Source of the DNA: Streptomyces ortus
Lineage (GTDB): Bacteria > Actinomycetota > Actinomycetes > Streptomycetales > Streptomycetaceae
Length of the DNA stretch: 64,000 nt
Assembly (NCBI RefSeq): GCF_026341275.1
Contig: NZ_JAIFZO010000002.1
Span: 7,842,118 to 7,906,117, forward strand
Direction of reading: 5' to 3'
Shown piece after piece: positions 25,180 to 32,467 of the stretch. Each line of letters starts with the position of its first letter. The stretch's first letter is position 1. Both the position numbers and the translations under genes were made by a program. The notes under the pieces were generated by a model. It was not told the origin of the DNA. It ran no database searches and saw only the letters and a list, made by a program, of their open reading frames with translations.

Positions 25180-26697
25180 TCAGGCGCCGGGGACCAGGCG
25201 GATGACGTTCCAGGACACCGGGGCGAGCGCCGCCTCCAGCGCGCCGTCGGCGGTGACCTGGGCCCCGCCCCCGGCGCGCGGGGTCACCCGGTCCGGCTCG
25301 GCCTGGGTGTTGACGGCGTCCGGGTCCTGGTCGGCCAGGACGAGATGCTCCAGCACGCGGTGGCCGGACAGCGCGCCGCGCAGCTCGGCCCGCAGGTCCA
25401 GTGACTCCTCCTGGCCGCGGTTGACGGCGAGGACGGTCACCGCGCCGCTCTCCTCGTCGTACGTGACCACGGTGTCGAGCGCCGGCACGTCACCGTGCCG
25501 CTCGGTGTCGATCCGGGTCCCGGTGACCTCGGTGCGCAGCACCTTGCCGGTGGCGAACCTGGCCGCCTGGGCGAACGGGTGGAAGATGGTCTGCCGCCAG
25601 CTCGGGCCGCCCGGTTCGCTGCGGATCGGGGCGATGACGTTGACCAGCTGGGCCAGGCACGCGATGGCCACCCGGTCCGCGTTCTTCAGCAGCGTGATGA
25701 GCAGCGAGCCGACGACGACGGCGTCGGTCACGCTGTAGGTGTCCTCGATCAGCCGGGGTGTCTCGGCGGTCTCCAGGTTGCGCTCGCCGACGAAACGGGC
25801 GGCGTACCAGACGTTCCACTCGTCGAACGAGAGCCTGATGTGCTTCTTCGCCCCGCGCGCGGCCCGCACGTGGTCCGCGGTGGCGACCACGTCGCGGATG
25901 TACTGGTCCATGTGCGCCCCGGAGGCCAGGAAGCTGGCGCGGTCGCCGTCGAACTCCTCGTAGTAGGCGTGCAGGGAGAGGTAGTCCACGTCGTCGTACG
26001 TCTGCTCCAGGACCTCGCGCTCCCAGGTGCCGAAGGTCGGCATGGCGGCGTTCGAGCTGCCGCAGGCGACCAGTTCGATGGTCGGGTCGACCTGGCGCAT
26101 CGCCTTGCCGGTCTCGGCCGCGAGCCGTCCGTACTCGGTGGCCGTCTTGTGCCCGGTCTGCCAGGGGCCGTCCATCTCGTTGCCCAGGCACCACAGCTTG
26201 ACGTCGTGCGGCGCCGCGTAGCCGTGCTTGATCCGCAGATCGGACCAGGCGGTGCCGCCGGGCTGGTTGCAGTACTCCACCAGGGCGCGGGCGGCGTCGA
26301 TGCCGCGCGTGCCGAGGTTGACGGCCATCATCGGGTCGAGGCCCTGCTCCTTGGCCCAGGTGAGGAACTCGTTGGTGCCCACCTGGTTGGTCTCGATGGA
26401 GCGCCAGGCCAGGTCGAGCCGACGGGGCCGGTCGGCGGCCGGGCCGACGCCGTCCTCCCAGTGGTAGCCGGAGACGAAGTTGCCCCCGGGGTAGCGGACC
26501 AGGCCCGTACCGAGCTCCCGTACCAGGTCGGCGACGTCCGTGCGGAAGCCGGCGGCGTCGGCCGAGGGGTGCCCGGGCTCGTGGATGCCGGTGTAGACGC
26601 AGCGGCCCATGTGCTCGACGAACGTTCCGTACAGGCGCGGGTCCACGTCCCCGACGGTGAACTCGGGGTCGACGGCGAACCGAGCGGTGTGCGGCAT
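25180..26697 (-). CDS. Intracellular alpha-L-arabinofuranosidase (GH51)
   Basis: 505 residues, no signal peptide. (beta/alpha)8 barrel with RLYGTFVEHMGRCVYTGIHEPGHP at the start, VRYPGGNFVSGYHWEDGVGP, general acid/base Glu in LWCLGNEMDGPWQ, and nucleophile Glu in LSFDEWNVWY, followed by the C-terminal beta-sandwich. It removes terminal arabinofuranose from imported arabino-oligosaccharides. The start at 26697 is chosen for the conserved MPHTARFAVDPEFTVGDVDPRLYG opening; a GAAAGG element lies upstream. Three 25-bp tandem repeats lie between it and the preceding permease gene. Confidence 0.93.
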   Translation of the reverse strand: MPHTARFAVDPEFTVGDVDPRLYGTFVEHMGRCVYTGIHEPGHPSADAAGFRTDVADLVRELGTGLVRYPGGNFVSGYHWEDGVGPAADRPRRLDLAWRSIETNQVGTNEFLTWAKEQGLDPMMAVNLGTRGIDAARALVEYCNQPGGTAWSDLRIKHGYAAPHDVKLWCLGNEMDGPWQTGHKTATEYGRLAAETGKAMRQVDPTIELVACGSSNAAMPTFGTWEREVLEQTYDDVDYLSLHAYYEEFDGDRASFLASGAHMDQYIRDVVATADHVRAARGAKKHIRLSFDEWNVWYAARFVGERNLETAETPRLIEDTYSVTDAVVVGSLLITLLKNADRVAIACLAQLVNVIAPIRSEPGGPSWRQTIFHPFAQAARFATGKVLRTEVTGTRIDTERHGDVPALDTVVTYDEESGAVTVLAVNRGQEESLDLRAELRGALSGHRVLEHLVLADQDPDAVNTQAEPDRVTPRAGGGAQVTADGALEAALAPVSWNVIRLVPGA

Positions 26698-26735
26698 GCT
26701 GGAGCCTTTCTCAGGAAGGAAGATCGGTGGAACTG

Positions 26736-26810
26736 TCCTACGGGTGGCCCTACTTGAGGCCTCTACGGGTGGGACTACTTGAGGCACCTACGGGTGGGAC
26801 TACTTGAGGC
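26736..26810. repeat. Three perfect-length 25-bp tandem repeats over the malG-like stop codon
   Basis: Units 26736-26760, 26761-26785 and 26786-26810 share CTACGGGTGG and TACTTGAGGC. On the minus strand each contains GCCTCAAGTAG, so the final codons and the TAG stop of the permease gene (Leu-Lys-stop) are triplicated. Units 2 and 3 differ at 2 positions; unit 1 differs at a few more. Confidence 0.92.
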
Positions 26811-27687
26811 CCGTTCCGGCGATGCCCTCGACGATGCGTCGCTGGAACAGCGCGAACACGGCGAGCAGCGGGATGGCGCCGAGCACGGCCGAGGCCATCA
26901 ACTGGGCGTAGGGGACGCCGAAGACGTCCTGGACGGAGGTCAGTCCGACGGGGAGCGTCATCATCTCCGGGTCCGTGACGACCAGCAGGGGCCACAGGAA
27001 GTTGTTCCAGACCCCGACGAACACGAAGATCGTGACCGCCGAGATCACCGGACGCGAGATCGGCATGACGATCTGCCGGTATGTGCGCAGCCAGGACGCG
27101 CCGTCCGCGCGGGCCGCGTCGATGAGTTCCCTCGGGATGCCGTCGAAGAACTGCTTGAAGACGAACACGGCCACGACATTGGGTACTTGGGGCAGCACGA
27201 CTCCCCAGTAGGTGTTGAGCAGACCCGCCTCCTGGAGCGCCAGGAACTGCGGGATCATCAGCACCTGACCCGGGATCATGATGCCGGCGAGCAGCATCAC
27301 GAACGCCACGCGGCGCGCCCGGAAACGGGTCTGTGAGAGCGCGAAGGCGGCGAGCGAGCCGGCCACCACCGTGAGCACGGTCGTCAGGATCGAGGTGATG
27401 AAGCTGTTCGCGTACCAGTAGGGCAGCTTCCCCGCGTCGAAGATGTCCCCGTACGCGGCCAGGGTGGGGTGGGCGGTGAACCAGCTGGTGGGGTCGGTGA
27501 TGACCTCCTGCGCGGGCCGGATCGAGGTGGCGAGCGCCCAGGCGAGCGGCACCAGCCACAGCAGCGAGAAGGCGACGAGGACGCCGAGGGCCACCCGGTT
27601 GAACAGGCGCTCGGCGTCGTACTTCCGGCGCGGCCCGGCCACGGGTGTCTGCTGCTCGGTCACGGGCGGTGTGGCGGTGGCGGTCAT
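26800..27687 (-). CDS. ABC sugar transporter permease (MalG type)
   Basis: 295 residues, six TM segments, starting after a hydrophilic N-terminus (ATPPVTEQQTPVAGPRRKYDAERLFNR). The EAA loop is IDAARADGASWLRTYRQIVMPISRPV. It pairs with the MalF-type permease just upstream: the stop of that gene and this ATG are separated by 2 nt. GAAGGAG lies 8 nt upstream. No ATPase is encoded in the operon; Streptomyces sugar importers of this type generally share the MsiK ATPase. Likely cargo is arabino-oligosaccharide, from the neighbouring GH51 and GH93 genes. Confidence 0.9.
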   Translation of the reverse strand: MTATATPPVTEQQTPVAGPRRKYDAERLFNRVALGVLVAFSLLWLVPLAWALATSIRPAQEVITDPTSWFTAHPTLAAYGDIFDAGKLPYWYANSFITSILTTVLTVVAGSLAAFALSQTRFRARRVAFVMLLAGIMIPGQVLMIPQFLALQEAGLLNTYWGVVLPQVPNVVAVFVFKQFFDGIPRELIDAARADGASWLRTYRQIVMPISRPVISAVTIFVFVGVWNNFLWPLLVVTDPEMMTLPVGLTSVQDVFGVPYAQLMASAVLGAIPLLAVFALFQRRIVEGIAGTGLK

Positions 27688-27689
27688 GA

Positions 27690-28598
27690 TCAGCGCTCCT
27701 TCTCGGCGCGGCGGACGAGGGCGAACCAGACGAGCGAGACCAGCAGGATCACCACGAAGAGCAGCAGCGAGACGGTCGACGCGTAGCCGACGCGGCCCTC
27801 GACGAAGCCGGTGTCGTAGATGAGCTGGAGAGAGGACCGGGTGCTTCCGTCGGGGCCGCCGTTGGTCAGCATGTAGATCTGGTCGAAGACCTTCAGGGAG
27901 GCGACCACCTGGAGGACGGTGACGAGGGTCGTGGTGCGGCCGAGCATCGGCACGACCACATGGCGGATGCGCTGCCAGGGGCCGGCTCCGTCGATGGCCG
28001 CGGCCTCGTGCACGGAGCGCGGGATGTCCTGCAGACCGGCGAGGTACAGGACGAAGTTGAAGCCGAGCGTCCACCACACGGTGGCGGCGGCGATGGAGAT
28101 CATCGCCCAGTCCGGGTCGCCGAGCCAGGACGGCGGGGTGTCCACGCCGACCCAGGTCGCGGCCTGCTGGGCGAGGCCCACCTGGTCGGCGTAGATGAAC
28201 GTGAACATGAGCGCGACGACCGCCGAGGGCAGCACGAACGGCGCGAAGAAGGCGAAGCGGAAGAACCAGCGTCCCCGGACGAAGCGGTCGGCGAGGATCG
28301 CCAGCGTCAGACTGAGCAGCACCAGGGGGACGGTGGTCAGCACGGTGAACCACAGCGTGTTCTTGAGCGTGCGCCAGAACTCGCTGTCGCCCAGCACGGC
28401 CGAGTAGTTGGAGAGACCGGCGAAGTCGCCGAGGCCCGACTTGAGCAGGCTGGTGTCGAAGAAGCCGGCCACGACGGTGTAGATCAGCGGCCCCACCAGG
28501 AAGAGCAGATAGAACAGGGAGAAGGGCAACAGCATCCCCGGACCTGCCCAGCGGTCACCTCTGCCCGGGGCCTTGGTCGGTGCGGTGGTCGTGGCCAT
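27690..28598 (-). CDS. ABC sugar transporter permease (MalF type)
   Basis: 302 residues, six TM segments. GPGMLLPFSLFYLLFLVGPLIYTVVAGFFDTSLL is TM1; the EAA loop is HEAAAIDGAGPWQRIRHVVVPMLGRTT. The conserved MLTNGGPDGSTRSSLQLIYDTGF follows. A 118-nt gap with a small GCGGG/CCCGC hairpin (28641-28652) separates it from the binding-protein gene upstream, which may lower permease expression relative to the binding protein. Confidence 0.9.
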   Translation of the reverse strand: MATTTAPTKAPGRGDRWAGPGMLLPFSLFYLLFLVGPLIYTVVAGFFDTSLLKSGLGDFAGLSNYSAVLGDSEFWRTLKNTLWFTVLTTVPLVLLSLTLAILADRFVRGRWFFRFAFFAPFVLPSAVVALMFTFIYADQVGLAQQAATWVGVDTPPSWLGDPDWAMISIAAATVWWTLGFNFVLYLAGLQDIPRSVHEAAAIDGAGPWQRIRHVVVPMLGRTTTLVTVLQVVASLKVFDQIYMLTNGGPDGSTRSSLQLIYDTGFVEGRVGYASTVSLLLFVVILLVSLVWFALVRRAEKER

Positions 28599-28716
28599 GG
28601 GACGGCCCTTTCAGTCAGGACATACGGGATCTCACGACGTGCGGGGGCCCGCTGGGGGCCGTGGTGGAGACAGTGGGCGAGCCGCGGAGCGCGGTGGAAG
28701 CGCGCGGGCCGGCGGA

Positions 28717-30090
28717 CTACACGGGCGAGGTCCGGCTCGCCAGCTCGCGCAGTTCGCGCTTCATCCGGGCGGCGCCGGCCGTCGGGCTGCCGGCGCCTGT
28801 GAACACGGAGGTCACGGCGTCACCGATGACGATCTGCAGGCTGCTGCCCGCGCCCCCGTACCAGGCGGCCGGGTCGTAGGCGGCCCCGTCGGCGGCAGCG
28901 GCGTAGTGCGACTGCGGTTCGAGGGCCCGGTAGGACGCCGTCCGCTGGGTCGGCAGCCAGGCGGGGATGTGTCCGCCCTCCGCCCACAGCTTGCTGGAAC
29001 CCAGCAGGGAGGCGACGAAACCCAGCGACAGGTCGAGGCGCTGGGCCGATTCGGAGGGTGCCTTGGGCAGGACGAGGGAGTGCGAGTCGGCGGCGCAGGC
29101 GTAGGGCGCGTCGTCGAAGATCCGCGGCAGGGGCCGCATGTCGAACTTCACCTTGGAGCCCTGGACCGTAAGGACCTGCCATACGCCGTCCATCAGGAAG
29201 CCCGCCTTGCCGGTGGTGAGCATCGTGATGGCGCCCGGGCCGTCGGTGGTCGTCGGCACGACCCTCTCCTGGGTGAGGCGCCGGATGTACGCCAGGGCCT
29301 CGGCCGCCGCCTCCGTGTCGATGACGACCTTCCTGCCCTGGTCGGCGACGAGGTCACCGCCGCTGATCTGCCGGTAGAACGACCAGAAGAGCCGGAACTG
29401 CGTCGAGGCGTCCTTCACCGAGGCGATCGAACCGCCCCACTGCCCGGTCACCTCCTTCGCGGCGCGCAGGGCGTCGATGAACGCGTCGGGCCCGTCCACG
29501 TCCGTCAACCGCCCCTTGCCGTCGAGCAGTCCGGCCTTCTCGGCGATGTCGGTACGGAAGTAGAGCACGAAGGGGTGGGTGTCGAGCGGGATGGCGTAGA
29601 GCTTGCCGTCCAGCTGCGACTTCTTCCACGGCCGCGGGTCGAACTTGTCCTCGGTCAGCCCGTGCCGGGCCAGATCGGAGGGTTGGATCTCGGCGAGCAG
29701 GCCCGCCTCGGCGAGGGTCGGCACCTTCGACAGGTGGCTGATGGCGACCTGCGGCGGCCGGTCGCCGAGCGTGGCCAGGGTGAGCTTCGTGTAGTACGGG
29801 TTGCCCCATACGAAGGTCGCCGACTTGAGGTCCGTCTTCCTGTGCCCGGCCCGGTAGGCGGCCTGCATCGCGAGCAGCCGCTCACCGTCACCGCCGGTGA
29901 AGGGATTCCAGAAGTTCAGCCGGTCCGGGGTGGGCGACCCGCCGGTGAACCCCTGCGCGAGGGTGCTGTCACAGCCGCCGAGCGCCGCGGCCGAGGCCGC
30001 GACGGCACCGAGCGACAGGGTGCCGCGCAGCAGCCGGCGCCGGGACGGAGCGGGCGGGGAGGTGTGCGGCGTGCGGTCCCGCATGGGCAT
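28717..30090 (-). CDS. ABC sugar transporter substrate-binding lipoprotein
   Basis: 457 residues. The N-terminus SRRRLLRGTLSLGAVAASAAALGGC combines an RR pair with a lipobox (LGGC, Cys about 40), so it is a lipidated, possibly Tat-exported, extracellular solute receptor. Family-1 features include LNFWNPFTGGDGERLLAMQAAY, PPQVAISHLSKVPTLAEAGLL, YAIPLDTHPFVLYFRTDIAEKAGLL and GKAGFLMDGVWQV. The start is ATG 30090 (AAGGA close upstream) or ATG 30084. It is the first gene of the operon, transcribed divergently from the LacI regulator across a region with three operators. Confidence 0.9.
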   Translation of the reverse strand: MPMRDRTPHTSPPAPSRRRLLRGTLSLGAVAASAAALGGCDSTLAQGFTGGSPTPDRLNFWNPFTGGDGERLLAMQAAYRAGHRKTDLKSATFVWGNPYYTKLTLATLGDRPPQVAISHLSKVPTLAEAGLLAEIQPSDLARHGLTEDKFDPRPWKKSQLDGKLYAIPLDTHPFVLYFRTDIAEKAGLLDGKGRLTDVDGPDAFIDALRAAKEVTGQWGGSIASVKDASTQFRLFWSFYRQISGGDLVADQGRKVVIDTEAAAEALAYIRRLTQERVVPTTTDGPGAITMLTTGKAGFLMDGVWQVLTVQGSKVKFDMRPLPRIFDDAPYACAADSHSLVLPKAPSESAQRLDLSLGFVASLLGSSKLWAEGGHIPAWLPTQRTASYRALEPQSHYAAAADGAAYDPAAWYGGAGSSLQIVIGDAVTSVFTGAGSPTAGAARMKRELRELASRTSPV

Positions 30091-30146
30091 GCGTCCTTCC
30101 ACGGCGGAAAACTCAAGGAGTACAACTAGGGAGCCCAACAAAGGAG

Positions 30147-30158
30147 TACAACGTTGGA
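30147..30158 (-). promoter_or_regulatory. LacI operator 1 (TACAACGTTGGA)
   Basis: Near-palindrome around a central CG, 57 nt upstream of the binding-protein ATG. A further half-site TACAAC occurs at 30121-30126 within a repeated AAGGAGTACAAC string, giving extra sites on the structural-gene side. Confidence 0.78.
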
Positions 30159-30201
30159 ATGGGCGAGCGAACCGATCCGCCGGTCACTGCTTCGAGGCGG
30201 T

Positions 30202-30213
30202 TACAACGTTGTA
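30202..30213. promoter_or_regulatory. LacI operator 2 (perfect TACAACGTTGTA)
   Basis: Perfect 12-bp palindrome in the divergent promoter region, 44 nt from operator 1 (about four helical turns centre-to-centre at 55 bp). Best candidate for primary binding by the adjacent LacI protein. Confidence 0.85.
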
Positions 30214-30315
30214 TCCCCGAGGAAATCCGGCGTCAACACTTCTGCGTGAACTTCCTGTTCGGCGGCCCGCCGACACCGTATCGGTGCATATCGCCCAACT
30301 GGGAAGCTGAGCCAT

Positions 30316-30327
30316 TGCAACGTTGGA
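30316..30327 (+). promoter_or_regulatory. LacI operator 3 (TGCAACGTTGGA)
   Basis: Third CAACGTTG core, about 140 nt upstream of the LacI gene start and overlapping the probable promoter region. Suggests autoregulation and possible looping with operators 1 and 2. The intergenic stretch 30091-30464 otherwise holds no gene. Confidence 0.78.
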
Positions 30328-30464
30328 ACATGGCTTACGCTGAGCAGCACACCGGACCGGTACGCGTGACGGAGCACAGCGGGACGTGCGGCCGTGCGGG
30401 CCGTGCAGACGTCGCAGGTCGGTCGTCGGCCGGAAGGAAGTCGGGGGAGGGAGGGGCGACCGCC

Positions 30465-31487
30465 ATGGCAGGTGCACGCCTCAAGGACGTCGCCGAGCGT
30501 GCGGGCGTATCGATCAAGACCGTCTCGAACGTCGTCCGGGGCGAGGTCCGGGTCGCGGAACAGACCCGCGAACGGGTGCTGCGCGCGATAGCCGAACTCG
30601 ACTACCAGCCCAACGCCTCCGCACGACATCTGCGCACGGGCCGCAGCGGCATCATCGCGCTGGCCGTGCCCGAACTGGTCGCCCCGTACTTCGCGGAACT
30701 CGCCGCCGAGGTCATCGCCGCCGCCAAGAAGCGCGGCTGCACGGTCCTCATCGAGGACACCGGGGGAGACCCCGCCGAGGAACTGCGCATCGCCTGCGGA
30801 CTCAGCGACCCGCTCATCGACGGGGTACTGCTCAGCCCGCTCTGCCTCGACGAGACGATGCTCGCCAACCGTGAGCGCCGGGTGCCCCTCGTCCTGCTGG
30901 GCGAGCAGTCGTACAAGATCCCGGCCGATCACGTACTGATCGACAACTCCGCGGCGGCGCGCGAGGCGACCGAGCACCTGCTCGGGCTCGGCCGGCGGCG
31001 CATCGGGGTCATCGGCCGGCCCTCGGACCGGGCCCACGCCACGACCGTGCAGCGCATGCACGGCTTCCTGACCGCGTTGCACGCCGCCGGTGTGCCGCAC
31101 GACCCCCGACTCGTCCCGGACACCGGCGAGTTCACCCGCGCCGACGGGGCCGCGGCCATGCGGGTCCTGCTCGCCCTGGACGAGCCCCCGGACGCCGTCT
31201 TCTGCTTCAGCGACCTGCTCGCCTCCGGCGCGGTGCGCACGGCGCACGAGCACGGCCTGCGCGTGCCGCGGGACCTGGCGGTCGTGGGCTTCGACGACAT
31301 CCAGGAGACCCGCTACAGCGTCCCGTCACTGACCACCGTGTCACCGGACAAGCGGGAGATCGCCGAACTGGCCGTGGACGCCGTGCTGCACAGGATCACC
31401 ACGGACGCGGAAGCCCCGCACACGCGACTCATCGCGGGTTACGAACTGGTCGTACGGGAGAGCACGCGGACGGCCGAGTCGGAGTAG
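30465..31487 (+). CDS. LacI-family repressor of the arabinan operon
   Basis: 340 residues. HTH ARLKDVAERAGVSIKTVSNVVRGEVRV (4-30), hinge YQPNASARHLRTGRSGIIAL, then the effector domain ending VVGFDDIQETRYSVPSLTTV, typical of LacI/GalR. The start at 30465 is chosen because the HTH begins directly and GGAGGGAGGGG lies 8 nt upstream; a longer in-frame start at 30159 would read through the operators. The inducer is presumably arabinose or an arabino-oligosaccharide, by context. Confidence 0.92.
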   Translation: MAGARLKDVAERAGVSIKTVSNVVRGEVRVAEQTRERVLRAIAELDYQPNASARHLRTGRSGIIALAVPELVAPYFAELAAEVIAAAKKRGCTVLIEDTGGDPAEELRIACGLSDPLIDGVLLSPLCLDETMLANRERRVPLVLLGEQSYKIPADHVLIDNSAAAREATEHLLGLGRRRIGVIGRPSDRAHATTVQRMHGFLTALHAAGVPHDPRLVPDTGEFTRADGAAAMRVLLALDEPPDAVFCFSDLLASGAVRTAHEHGLRVPRDLAVVGFDDIQETRYSVPSLTTVSPDKREIAELAVDAVLHRITTDAEAPHTRLIAGYELVVRESTRTAESE

Positions 31488-31519
31488 GAAGCCGAGAGGG
31501 AGCCGGAGGGGCGAGTCCC

Positions 31520-31544
31520 GGCCGGGAAGAGCGGGGTCCCGGCC
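31520..31544. terminator. Bidirectional hairpin between convergent genes
   Basis: GGCCGGGA (31520-31527) pairs with TCCCGGCC (31537-31544). It sits between the LacI stop (31487) and the methyltransferase stop (31566), which face each other. Confidence 0.6.
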
Positions 31545-31565
31545 CTTCGGCCCGACCCGCAGCGG

Positions 31566-32423
31566 TCAGGACAGTCCTTCGGCCGTGGGAGCCGTGCGCC
31601 AGACGAAGATCTCGGTGCCCGGCTGGCGTTCGGAGAAGCGGCCGGCCGGGGAGGCCGCCCGCAGCACTCGGCGTACGTCCTCCTCGAAGTCGTCCCGGTC
31701 TGTGCCGAACAGGTGCGGGGCGGAGAACGACATCGAGAAGACGCCCGCGACGACGTCGTCACTCGTGCGCTCCAGGGCCTGGCCGCCGGGCACGACGAGC
31801 CGCTGGGGGCCGGTGAGTCCGGCCCGGTGGAAGACGGCCGCCTCGCCCCCGCGCGTCCCGTGCGGCAGCACGCCGCGGCCGGCCCGGCGCACCGGCCCGA
31901 GGTGGTGGCTCACCAGCTCTTCCAGGGCCGCGTACGGCACGGTCGGATGCGGGAGGCCTTCGGCGGTCCGGGTCGTCGTCTTCAGGTCGGAGATGTGCAC
32001 CAGCGCTCCGCCCGGCCGGAGCATGTCCCTGACGGTGGCCGCCACCAGGTCCTGGTCCATCCAGTGGAAGGACTGGGCGAAGACCGCGACGCCGAACGTC
32101 CCGAGACCGGCGGGCAGTTCCTCGGCCCGGGCCCGCACCCACCGCGTCTTCCCGCTCACGCCGCGCTCGGCGGCCTCACGAGCGGCCTCGGCGATCATTC
32201 CGCGGTCCGGGTCCACGCCGACGACCTCACCGAACAGGTCGACCAGGGTCAGGGCGATCGTGCCGGGCCCGCAGCCCACGTCGATGAGGCGTCCTCGCCC
32301 GTCGAGTTCGAGGATCCCGGCGAGCGCGTCGGTCAGCCCGGGGGCGTACGGGAGCCTGCCGCGCCGGTAGTGGGCGGCCGTTCCGAGGAACAGGGTGTCG
32401 TCCCATTCCCAGTCGGTGGTCAT
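31566..32423 (-). CDS. Class I SAM-dependent methyltransferase
   Basis: 285 residues. Motif I is LIDVGCGPGTIALTLVDLF (about 46-64), the acidic residue ending strand 2 is in VVGVDPDRGMI, and QSFHWMD and LRPGGALVHISDL supply later motifs, as in UbiE/Methyltransf_11/25 proteins. The substrate is not predictable. ATG 32423 with GAAAGGCGG upstream. The stand-alone gene precedes nothing functionally linked on its strand; the GH9 gene upstream is 45 nt away, so co-transcription is possible. Confidence 0.8.
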   Translation of the reverse strand: MTTDWEWDDTLFLGTAAHYRRGRLPYAPGLTDALAGILELDGRGRLIDVGCGPGTIALTLVDLFGEVVGVDPDRGMIAEAAREAAERGVSGKTRWVRARAEELPAGLGTFGVAVFAQSFHWMDQDLVAATVRDMLRPGGALVHISDLKTTTRTAEGLPHPTVPYAALEELVSHHLGPVRRAGRGVLPHGTRGGEAAVFHRAGLTGPQRLVVPGGQALERTSDDVVAGVFSMSFSAPHLFGTDRDDFEEDVRRVLRAASPAGRFSERQPGTEIFVWRTAPTAEGLS

Positions 32424-32467
32424 GTCCGCCTTTCGGCCGGTATCTCCGTCGGAGCGTCTGCGTGAGA

